Below are positions 7,722 to 13,154 of a stretch of 13,154 nucleotides of DNA, in pieces. Source of the DNA: JANWHF01 sp036276235 (lineage in GTDB: Bacteria; Planctomycetota; Phycisphaerae; Tepidisphaerales; Tepidisphaeraceae); the NCBI GenBank assembly GCA_036276235.1, contig DATBDZ010000418.1, positions 1 through 13,154 on the forward strand. The letters run 5' to 3'. Every line of letters begins with the position of its first letter. The stretch's first letter is position 1. Below the pieces are notes generated by a model, which was not told the origin of the DNA, did not search any database, and saw nothing but the letters and a program-made list of their open reading frames with translations. Made by a program: the position numbers and the translations under genes.

Positions 7722-8954
7722 CTACTTCTCCGCCCCCGGTGCTTCTTCCGCGATGTAGTGCATCATCTGCTGATCCAGATCCGTCCATCCGCGATCGCGC
7801 CGCGCGAAGACGCGCTTGGCGACTTCGATTGCTTTATCCAGCCGGTATGGCTCCATCCCTTTGTCCGTCCAGAACGTGTAGCTCGGCACAAACCGCGGAG
7901 CCGGGCCGGAGCCGGCTAGCATTGATCCGAAGCCGACGTAGGTGCCTGCCATCAGTCTGGTTTGGATCGCGGTCTTGGCATGATCGCCGAGGAATGAGCC
8001 CAGGAATCGCCAGCCGCTTGAGAGCTCGCGGGCGGCGGTCTTCAGGGAGATTTCGCCGTACGTGTTTTTTAGATTGCTTGTTGTCGTGCCGGCGCCCAGG
8101 TTCACCCATTTGCCGAGATAGCTGTGGCCCAGGTATCCCTCGTGCGACTTGTTGGAGTAGCCGAGGATGATCGACATCGAGACTTCGCCGCCGATCTTGC
8201 AGAGCGGGCCGATGCTCGTGCCGGGGCGGATCAGCGCCAGCGGCATCACCGTCGCGTGCGCGCCGATATAGCATGGCCCCTGCACCACCGCGTTGAAGCC
8301 GACCGATGCGCCATCTGCTAAAACCACCGGCCCCTTTGATGCATCGATCACGCAACCCGCGCCGAGCTTCGCGCCCTTTCCGAGCCATACGTCGGCGTCA
8401 TCGATCAAATGATACGGCCCGGCGGGCTTGGGCTGCGACGGCTCCTTTAGATGCGCATAATCCTCGATCAGGGAATCATCATTCCAATGCACCAGATCGG
8501 CGATCGAATGAACCTGCCTTCCCTGTGACGGAATGTGCGGCAAATCCAGCAGCTTGAGCCATCGCTCATTGCGATCCCACGCATCGCGCGGGCTCAGGCC
8601 GGGGCTGCGGGTCATCGCGACGAGCACCACGCCCTGCTCATCGATCATGACAGATTCCTGCTCCGGATGTTCCATCCACCCGAAGTGGCACGTCCGCCCA
8701 TTCACGAGCAACGCCGGCTCATCCCCCAGCGGCGTGTTCACATCGGTCGGCAGCCCGGTCTTGGGCGCCACGCGCTCGCGGCAAAACTGCTCGAGCTGCG
8801 GCCGCACCCACAGCGTCAGCTTCGTCGGCCGCAGATGCCGAATCTGCTTTTGCAGCAAAGTGCTCATCCCGCTGGCGAGGGTAAAGAGCGGCCGGCTCAA
8901 AGAAAGCGGCGCAAACTGATGCCAGCGCGAAGCCTCGAAGATCACGACGTGCAT
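7722..8954 (-). CDS. GlmU-like bifunctional sugar nucleotidyltransferase with left-handed beta-helix
   Basis: The 410-residue protein resembles the alternative GlmU family (NTP_transf_4 N-terminus plus hexapeptide-repeat C-terminus) known from Bacteroidetes, with proposed N-acetylglucosamine-1-phosphate uridylyltransferase and glucosamine-1-phosphate acetyltransferase roles in cell-envelope precursor supply. The N-terminal part reads VVIFEASRWHQFAPLSLSRP (3-22) and LASGMSTLLQKQI (26-38) rather than the canonical GxGTRM loop. Hexapeptide repeats run from about 185 to 345. The signature HEGYLGHSYLGKWVNLGAGT (271-290) is followed by TSNLKNTYGEI. Substrate cannot be read from sequence. The start at 8954 fits the conserved N-terminus; no SD is visible, but TATCAT ends 6 nt upstream. 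The PanE-like gene is 118 bp upstream on the same strand. Confidence 0.85.
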   Translation of the reverse strand: MHVVIFEASRWHQFAPLSLSRPLFTLASGMSTLLQKQIRHLRPTKLTLWVRPQLEQFCRERVAPKTGLPTDVNTPLGDEPALLVNGRTCHFGWMEHPEQESVMIDEQGVVLVAMTRSPGLSPRDAWDRNERWLKLLDLPHIPSQGRQVHSIADLVHWNDDSLIEDYAHLKEPSQPKPAGPYHLIDDADVWLGKGAKLGAGCVIDASKGPVVLADGASVGFNAVVQGPCYIGAHATVMPLALIRPGTSIGPLCKIGGEVSMSIILGYSNKSHEGYLGHSYLGKWVNLGAGTTTSNLKNTYGEISLKTAARELSSGWRFLGSFLGDHAKTAIQTRLMAGTYVGFGSMLAGSGPAPRFVPSYTFWTDKGMEPYRLDKAIEVAKRVFARRDRGWTDLDQQMMHYIAEEAPGAEK

Positions 8955-8960
8955 TCGTGC

Positions 8961-8966
8961 ATGATA
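8961..8966 (-). promoter_or_regulatory. Candidate -10 element of the GlmU-like gene (leaderless)
   Basis: TATCAT on the minus strand ends 6 nt before the ATG at 8954. No SD is present. Confidence 0.4.
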
Positions 8967-9010
8967 GAGGAATGGGGGACAAAAATGAAAAACGAAAGAC
9001 GCGGGACGAA

Positions 9011-9099
9011 TGAAAAATGAAAAATGAAAAATGAAAAATGGCTAGATGTAACGACGCGCCCGCCTGCCCATTTTACATTTTTAATTTTACATTTTTCAT
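9011..9099. repeat. TGAAAAA tandem repeat and facing ACATTTTT repeats
   Basis: Four exact TGAAAAA units (9011-9038) face ATTTTACATTTTTAATTTTA and CATTTTTCATT (9068-9099), which are largely complementary in type. The AT-rich block spans the gap between the GlmU-like and PanE-like genes and runs into the last codons of the latter. Confidence 0.7.
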
Positions 9100-10017
9100 T
9101 CCGGCGGCGTCGAGCTGCACGGCTTTCCCGTACAGCTCTTCGAGCTTCGGAGCCGCTACTCCCAAAGAACCCGCCGCCCGTCGCGGCTCTCCCAGAATCG
9201 CCTCAATCTCCGTCGGCCTTCCGGCCTGTCGATCGATCTGCATGCTCGTCTGATACTTTCCCATCGCCCAGGTCTTGCGGATCATCTGCTCGATCCAGTC
9301 GGGCGGAAATCTGATTCCAAGTTTGCTCGCGATCGCGATCGTCTCCTGCATCAGGTCGATCACGTGCTCGCCATGCTTTTCCAGAAGCTGATCGGTGCTC
9401 AGGTCGAGCACCGCGCCAAGGCCGTTGAAGGGGATGTTCCAGGAAAGTTTTTGCCAGCGCGCGCGTTGCAGGTCTTCGACGACGCCGGCGTCGATGCCGC
9501 TGGCTGTGAACAGCTCCGCGAGTTGCGTCGCGCGCGGGCTTGGGCCGCCGCCGAATTCGCCGAGCTTGATCGTGCCTTCGGCTTGATGATGCAATATGCC
9601 CGGCGCGGTCCGCGTGACGCAGACGAAGGCGTTCCCGCCGAGGATGCGCTGCTTGCCGAACAGATTGGCCAGGGCCTCTTCGTTGCCCAGGCCGTTTTGC
9701 AGCGTGAGGATCGCCGTCTGCTCTTTGAGCAGCGGCCGGATCAACGCCTCAAACTGGTCGTTGGCCGTCGTCTTCAGCGTAACGATCACCAGATCGGCCT
9801 TGGGCATCTCGCTCACGGAGCGATACGCCCGCACGCGCTCCGCCGCAATAGAAAAATCGCCCAGATGGCTCTTGATGCTCCATCCGTTCGACCGAACGGC
9901 ATCAAAATCCGACCGCAACAGAAAATGCACATCGCGGCCATGCTGGACAAGCCGCGCGCCGTAATACCCGCCGATCGCGCCGGTGCCGATGATGGCGATG
10001 ATGGGGTTGGGGTCCAC
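9073..10017 (-). CDS. panE: 2-dehydropantoate 2-reductase (PanE/ApbA family)
   Basis: The enzyme reduces 2-dehydropantoate to pantoate with NADPH in pantothenate/CoA synthesis. The 314-residue product has the Rossmann motif IIGTGAIGGYYGARL (9-23), NADPH-contacting LLRSD (34-38), the conserved VTLKTTAND (79-87) and LTLQNGLGNEE (104-114), and the C-terminal active region WQKLSWNIPFNGL (188-200) with Lys190, Asn194 and Asn198 in the places of the E. coli catalytic lysine and asparagines. Glu271 is the likely conserved acid. The frame is open to 10254, but that extension translates GC-rich hairpin repeats. The GTG at 10017 was chosen because it starts just before the Rossmann strand and lies 7 nt after TACACT. 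The last residues (about 307-314, MKNVKLKM) are coded by AT-rich repeat. Other PanE-like ketoacid reductases share this fold, so substrate is moderately certain. Confidence 0.87.
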   Translation of the reverse strand: MDPNPIIAIIGTGAIGGYYGARLVQHGRDVHFLLRSDFDAVRSNGWSIKSHLGDFSIAAERVRAYRSVSEMPKADLVIVTLKTTANDQFEALIRPLLKEQTAILTLQNGLGNEEALANLFGKQRILGGNAFVCVTRTAPGILHHQAEGTIKLGEFGGGPSPRATQLAELFTASGIDAGVVEDLQRARWQKLSWNIPFNGLGAVLDLSTDQLLEKHGEHVIDLMQETIAIASKLGIRFPPDWIEQMIRKTWAMGKYQTSMQIDRQAGRPTEIEAILGEPRRAAGSLGVAAPKLEELYGKAVQLDAAGMKNVKLKM

Positions 10018-10024
10018 GCCAAGA

Positions 10025-10030
10025 AGTGTA
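10025..10030 (-). promoter_or_regulatory. Candidate -10 element of the PanE-like gene (leaderless)
   Basis: TACACT on the minus strand ends 7 nt before the GTG at 10017 and supports that start over the repeat-coded upstream extension. Confidence 0.4.
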
Positions 10031-10065
10031 GTCCATTTGAGACAGCTTTCCTCGGGAACTTTGTT

Positions 10066-10170
10066 CCCTCCCCCGGTACTCCGGGGGAGGGTTAGGGAGG
10101 GGGTTCCCGCGAGTTGCGCCCGTTCTACACAACCCCTCCCCAGTCCTCCTCCCGGCGTACCGGGGGAGGG
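10066..10170. repeat. Inverted pair of GTACTC-core hairpin repeats, copies 2 and 3
   Basis: Copy 2 (10066-10105, plus) has CCCTCCCCCGGTACTCCGGG followed by G-rich arm and TTAGGGAGGGGGTT. Copy 3 (10131-10170, minus) reads CCCTCCCCCGGTACGCCGGG followed by AGGAGGACTGGGGAGGGG. The two are inverted around a 25-bp spacer, a BIME-like layout, and match copy 1 at 1-34. They lie in the 235-bp divergent gap between the PanE-like gene and the 132-residue gene. Confidence 0.75.
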
Positions 10171-10238
10171 AGAAGAAAGACTATCCCCACGATGCAACCC
10201 TGTAATTCTCGAATATATTGAACAGCGTGGAAGACCGG

Positions 10239-10244
10239 TATAAA
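10239..10244 (+). promoter_or_regulatory. Candidate -10 element of the 132-residue gene (leaderless)
   Basis: TATAAA ends 8 nt before the ATG at 10253. TTGAAC at 10218-10223 is a possible -35 with 15-bp spacing. No SD is present. Confidence 0.5.
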
Positions 10245-10252
10245 AGTTAGTC

Positions 10253-10651
10253 ATGGCTCACGACAGGCTGTTTCCCAAGGCGGGATTTCCGTTCCTCGCC
10301 CCCACCGCCGTCGTCGATCTCTTGAAGCGCGAGTTCAATGTCGTGCAGGTCGATGTCCAAGAGGGGCGCTTACACGTCGAGAAGTTGGTTGAGCAACTGC
10401 GGCGCCTGCAGCATCTGCAATCCCCTCCCGCAAGCGAGGATGAGATTGAGCGACTGGAAAAATCGCGCGAGGAATCTCTCTACGTTGTCGTCGCAGACGA
10501 GCATGACCACGGTCCTGCTTATCTGAAGACATACCTGATTCCCGCCCAACCGGTTTTCTTTGGATATTCGTCGCGTCAACATGAGCAAGCCTCCAGACCC
10601 TTGCTCGCGCGATTCGCTTCATGTCTTGGTTACGAAGTTGAGTTTTCGTAG
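10253..10651 (+). CDS. Hypothetical protein, 132 residues
   Basis: I do not recognise this family. The protein is soluble-looking, with no signal peptide or membrane segment. An N-terminal part (FPKAGFPFLAPTAVVDLLKREFNVVQVDV, roughly 7-35) is followed by a likely helical, charged stretch (about 40-75, VEKLVEQLRRLQHL and EDEIERLEKSREE). A strand-rich part YVVVADEHDHGPAYLKTYLI comes next, with an Asp/His cluster (DEHDH) that could bind metal but matches no motif I know. Its start is supported by a good TATAAA element 8 nt upstream. It is transcribed divergently from the PanE-like gene, across the inverted hairpin pair. Its stop codon TAG lies within CGTAGGGTG, which resembles the head of the REP units near ahcY. 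Confidence 0.65.
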   Translation: MAHDRLFPKAGFPFLAPTAVVDLLKREFNVVQVDVQEGRLHVEKLVEQLRRLQHLQSPPASEDEIERLEKSREESLYVVVADEHDHGPAYLKTYLIPAQPVFFGYSSRQHEQASRPLLARFASCLGYEVEFS

Positions 10652-10964
10652 GGTGATTACTCCGTTCGGCTCGGATTGGTGCAGCGATCATGCTGTCCGT
10701 GGAACCCAGCGCGAGGAGGATCCGTGCCCTCGCCTTAGGCTCGTACACGGCGTGGTGAACGGTTGTCACAGCACGAGCGATCCTCGAAGTTTGAAAACTG
10801 TCACCACGCCGTGAACGAGCCTAAGCGAGGGCACGGATTCTCAGAGCGCCGCAATTCTTCTCGCACGGGCGGCACATCCATGTTCAACATCGCCCCAGAA
10901 ACACTCGACGCATCCTCGCAATTCTCAATCGCCTCAACCCCGCAATCCGGCTAAAATCCTTACG
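10652..10964. repeat. Foldback with 38-39 bp arms in a 313-bp gene-free gap
   Basis: Arms at 10720-10758 and 10801-10838 are complementary except for a single unpaired base and one mismatch, enclosing 42 nt. They contain CGTGCCCTCGC, TAGGCTCGT and ACGGCGTGGTGA. The gap holds no convincing gene. Beyond the foldback, the only signal seen is the promoter-like TAAAAT at 10952-10957. Confidence 0.75.
10952..10957 (+). promoter_or_regulatory. Candidate -10 element of the radical SAM gene (leaderless)
   Basis: TAAAAT ends 7 nt before the GTG at 10965. It overlaps AAAATCCTTAC, a sequence that recurs at 13013-13023. No SD is present. Confidence 0.45.
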
Positions 10965-12056
10965 GTGTCATTAATCCACCCCACCATCAAAGGCCGCGGC
11001 GCGGCTAAGAATCCGCCCAACCGATTCGTCCCCATCGCGATCGAGCCGGATGGGGAGGCGATGGACGCGATCATCGCGGCGGAGGGCGAACTTCCGCGGC
11101 CGGGGACGCAATTTCTCAAAGACACTTCCCGCACCGTCATCGTTCACAACGACAGCCCCGACGTCGGCTTCACCTTCAGCATCAACCCCTATCGCGGCTG
11201 CGAGCACGGCTGCATCTACTGCTACGCGCGGCCGACGCATGAATACTTCGGCTTCTCCGCCGGCCTGGACTTTGAAACCAAAATCTTCGTCAAGGAAGAG
11301 GCGCCGCAGCTCCTGCGCGAGGAGCTTTATTCGCCCAAGTGGCAGCCGAGCACCATCTCCATCAGCGGCGTCACCGATTGCTATCAGCCGATCGAGCGGC
11401 AACTGCAAATCACCCGCAAGTGCCTGCAAGTCCTGGCGGAGTTCCGCAACCCCGTCGGCATCGTCACCAAAAATCATCTGGTCACGCGCGATATCGATCT
11501 GCTCGCGCAGCTCGCGTCGCATGGCGCGGCAGTCGTGATGCTCTCGGTGACCACGCTCGACGCCGATCTGGCCCGCAAGATGGAGCCGCGCACCAGCTCG
11601 CCCAAACGCCGCCTCGCCGCGATCGAGGCGCTCGCGCAGGCGAACATCCCCGTCGGCGTCATGCTCGCGCCGATCATCCCCGGCCTGACCGATCACGAAA
11701 TGCACTCGATACTCAAAGCCGCGGCAGATGCCGGCGCAAAATTCGCCGGCTATGTCCCCGTCCGCCTCCCCTTCGCGGTGAAAGACATTTTTCAGCAATG
11801 GCTCGAAGCTCACTACCCCGACCGCAAAGACAAAATCCTAAACCGCATCCGCTCGATCCGCGGCGGCAAACTCAACGACTCCAACTTCCAAACCCGCATG
11901 CGCGGCACCGGCGAATTCGCCGACCAGTTCGAGCAGATGTTCCGCCTCGCGAAGCGAAAGGTGGGAATGAATCAGCCGTTCCCGGGGCTTTCGAGCAAGG
12001 CTTTTCGCAGACCGCCGCGCGCGGGGGAGCAGATGGGGCTGTTTGGGGAATGCTGA
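10965..12056 (+). CDS. PA0069/Rv2578c-type radical SAM protein
   Basis: A 363-residue radical SAM protein of the uncharacterised PA0069 family, distantly like spore photoproduct lyase. The cluster-binding motif is C79-x3-C83-x2-C86 (YRGCEHGCIYCYARP), which ligates a [4Fe-4S] cluster that cleaves S-adenosylmethionine. The typical N-terminus HPTIKGRGAAKNPPNRF (5-21), then HEYFGFSAGLDFETKIFVK and SGVTDCYQPIER, and the C-terminal RAGEQMGLFGEC are characteristic. The barrel region includes MLAPIIPGLTDHEM. The substrate is unknown. The GTG start is chosen because it directly precedes the conserved N-terminus and follows TAAAAT by 7 nt. It ends 24 bp from the stop of the convergent zinc-ribbon gene. 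Confidence 0.9.
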   Translation: MSLIHPTIKGRGAAKNPPNRFVPIAIEPDGEAMDAIIAAEGELPRPGTQFLKDTSRTVIVHNDSPDVGFTFSINPYRGCEHGCIYCYARPTHEYFGFSAGLDFETKIFVKEEAPQLLREELYSPKWQPSTISISGVTDCYQPIERQLQITRKCLQVLAEFRNPVGIVTKNHLVTRDIDLLAQLASHGAAVVMLSVTTLDADLARKMEPRTSSPKRRLAAIEALAQANIPVGVMLAPIIPGLTDHEMHSILKAAADAGAKFAGYVPVRLPFAVKDIFQQWLEAHYPDRKDKILNRIRSIRGGKLNDSNFQTRMRGTGEFADQFEQMFRLAKRKVGMNQPFPGLSSKAFRRPPRAGEQMGLFGEC

Positions 12057-12080
12057 GTGCTGATTGCTGAATCGTGCGAT

Positions 12081-12671
12081 CTACTTCTTGACGGGTACGG
12101 CCCCACATTCCGGACATTGCTCTGGCGTGGCTCGGAGATCGTAGCCGCAGGAAACGCAGCATCCGCGCCGCCTTCGTTTGCGCGCCTTGAGAAGTTGGAA
12201 TAGATGCGCCGCGGGAGCCACGCCAAAAACCAGGATCGCCAGCCAGTGCGGAAAGCTGACGGACATCCTGCCGGCTTGTGTGTTCCCAAATAGACCCGGC
12301 GGCAGCGTTACTTCCAAACGTTGATCGAATCCAATATCCGTGGTGCGCAAGTATCCAAATCCGAGATTTTCCCACATTGATCCAGATTGCTCGCGGCTCG
12401 ACGCTTCATCGGAATCACAGGAAAGGTGGAATACGGTGTCAGGACGTTCGGCGCGACTCGTGGGGATCCGCCAGATTTCCAATTCGACTTGACCACACTC
12501 GCTATCGACCTGAGCGCCGTACCAAGACTCCGGCGCATCATTTGGTGCATAGGAGAATACAAGAAAATCGTGCCTCCAATGACTGCGCACGGCAAATACG
12601 ACTGTCGCCAGGAATAGAACCAGCGAAAGGGTCGTCAGAGAGTTCCACGCGATGCGCCGCAGGCGTTTCAT
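12081..12671 (-). CDS. Membrane protein with C-terminal zinc ribbon (planctomycete type)
   Basis: This 196-residue protein of unknown function has a positively charged start (MKRLRRIAWN), a transmembrane segment (about 11-28, SLTTLSLVLFLATVVFAV), a polar domain (about 30-138) and a second hydrophobic segment (about 142-161, HWLAILVFGVAPAAHLFQLL). A basic KARKRRRRG stretch precedes the zinc ribbon, whose ligands are C172-x2-C175 and C186-x2-C189 (CVSCGYDLRATPEQCPECG). I associate that ribbon wording with many planctomycete proteins. The topology puts the polar domain outside and the ribbon in the cytoplasm. The frame is open to 12731, but ATG 12671 starts the charged/TM region and follows TATCAT by 7 nt without an SD. 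Confidence 0.8.
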   Translation of the reverse strand: MKRLRRIAWNSLTTLSLVLFLATVVFAVRSHWRHDFLVFSYAPNDAPESWYGAQVDSECGQVELEIWRIPTSRAERPDTVFHLSCDSDEASSREQSGSMWENLGFGYLRTTDIGFDQRLEVTLPPGLFGNTQAGRMSVSFPHWLAILVFGVAPAAHLFQLLKARKRRRRGCCVSCGYDLRATPEQCPECGAVPVKK

Positions 12672-12678
12672 GTTGAGG

Positions 12679-12684
12679 ATGATA
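12679..12684 (-). promoter_or_regulatory. Candidate -10 element of the zinc-ribbon gene (leaderless)
   Basis: TATCAT on the minus strand ends 7 nt before the ATG at 12671. No SD is present. Confidence 0.4.
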
Positions 12685-13033
12685 CTGTCCGGCGCTAAGA
12701 CCGCTTCATCGCGCCTCCCGGCATTTCCCAATTGAGCCGCGGACTCCTTCGACGCGCGATTATAAAAAAAATTTCGCGCGGTCGCTCGATAGCTCGCCCC
12801 GCGCGTAACCCTTCGCCGCCGCGCGGGTTAGATTGATTGTCCTGCACCTCCTTTTTCGTGCGGCAAAAATCTGGGCATTTTCATTTTTTGATGTAAGGAT
12901 TTGGGAAAAGTGCCGATGCGCAACTCTTTAATTTACAGTCATTTACGCCACATAAAACCGCGACCCCCCGGTGTCGGCTTGTAAGTCCCGCCCGGGCCAC
13001 CCCTTATATAACAAAATCCTTACAATATGCTAG
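12685..13033. other. Gene-free stretch with AT tract and short dyads
   Basis: No coding sequence is convincing here. Visible structures are CGCGCGA and TCGCGCG around an A-rich centre (12754-12780), CCCGCGCG and CGCGCGGG (about 12798-12827), and the 11-bp pair TGTAAGGATTT (12892-12902) and AAATCCTTACA (13014-13024). TTAATTTACAG (12928-12938) with TTTACGCC (12942-12949) resembles the right end of the IS256 element. It is probably the upstream region of a gene to the right. Confidence 0.5.
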
Positions 13034-13039
13034 TACTAT
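13034..13039 (+). promoter_or_regulatory. Candidate -10 element near the right edge
   Basis: TACTAT lies 6 nt before GTG 13046 and 8 nt before GTG 13048, the spacing seen for the leaderless-type genes elsewhere in this window. Confidence 0.3.
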
Positions 13040-13045
13040 AGAGGG

Positions 13046-13154
13046 GTGTGCAAGAAGAAGCTGTGTTCGAGATGGGAGCAGGCCTCTCGCTGTCGGAGTT
13101 CAGGATCAGGCAGCAAACCGGCTCAAGCTGCGGTGATTAAGAGTCATCGTGGTG
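13046..13154 (+). CDS. Possible 5' end of a gene cut by the window edge
   Basis: From GTG 13046 the frame stays open for 36 codons to the edge (begins VCKKKLCSRWEQASRCRSS). No family is recognised and the length proves nothing. The main support is the TACTAT element 6 nt upstream. A competing frame from GTG 13048 encodes only 30 residues (ends TGSSCGD, then stop), and a transcribed leader is also possible. Confidence 0.2.
   Translation, partial: MCKKKLCSRWEQASRCRSSGSGSKPAQAAVIKSHRG

Noticed and set aside
10018..10254. N-terminal extension of the PanE-like protein, or an SD-led ATG in another frame (MDYTSWRG) implying a frameshift
   Set aside because: The extension translates GC-rich hairpins. 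The GAGGA-ATG start is out of frame with the Rossmann domain, and GTG 10017 gives a normal protein without invoking a frameshift.
10646..10660. Another REP unit at CGTAGGGTG
   Set aside because: Only nine bases match the REP head near ahcY, and no hairpin follows.
13050..13080. Reverse complement resembles the 5S rRNA CTGCTCCCATCTCGAACACAG segment
   Set aside because: The required GAAGUUAAG continuation and the rest of a 5S fold are missing on either side, so it is treated as chance or at most a remnant.

Overview
The window looks like chromosomal DNA of a planctomycete, probably of the Phycisphaerae/Tepidisphaerales kind. This is inferred from the high GC (about 60% by eye), a small membrane protein ending in a CGYDLRATP..CPECG zinc ribbon, a REP-associated tyrosine transposase of the type I associate with planctomycetes, and intergenic spaces filled with short-period repeats (CCGAAATC, CACTAAGGAC, ACGCAAAGACGC, CACAGATG). 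No tRNA, rRNA or CRISPR array was recognised.

Layout, left to right. The minus strand carries prmC (release-factor glutamine methyltransferase). An intact IS256-family element (1207-2581) follows, flanked by two inverted copies of a composite repeat array that each lie directly upstream of a divergent gene. Next come a LexA-like XRE/S24 regulator (+), a small two-helix membrane protein (+), a large foldback repeat, and an ArsR-type wHTH/methyltransferase fusion whose GTG start overlaps a perfect 24-bp palindrome. A REP-pair (BIME-like) element separates this from ahcY (S-adenosylhomocysteine hydrolase). A perfect 26-bp hairpin then leads into a RAYT-type HUH transposase. On the minus strand follow an alternative GlmU-like sugar nucleotidyltransferase/left-handed beta-helix protein and, upstream of it, a 2-dehydropantoate 2-reductase. 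The plus strand then has an unrecognised 132-residue protein, a 119-bp foldback, and a PA0069-type radical SAM protein. A minus-strand zinc-ribbon membrane protein and about 480 bp of mostly non-coding DNA end the window; that last stretch may hold the first codons of another gene.

How the parts relate. The ArsR-methyltransferase fusion and ahcY form a plausible S-adenosylmethionine-cycle unit: SAH is the substrate of AhcY and a likely ligand of a methyltransferase-fold sensor. The RAYT gene and the GTAG-headed inverted repeats around ahcY form a plausible REP/RAYT system. The other genes look like ordinary housekeeping neighbours.

Two patterns run across the window. First, seven genes have a TANNNT -10-like hexamer ending 6-8 nt before the chosen start codon and no Shine-Dalgarno sequence, which suggests leaderless transcripts. 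Only the IS256 transposase and ahcY have clear SD sequences. Second, several unrelated families of inverted or short-period repeats occupy almost every intergenic space, and two have entered coding sequence (the linker of the LexA-like protein and the C-terminus of the PanE-like protein).
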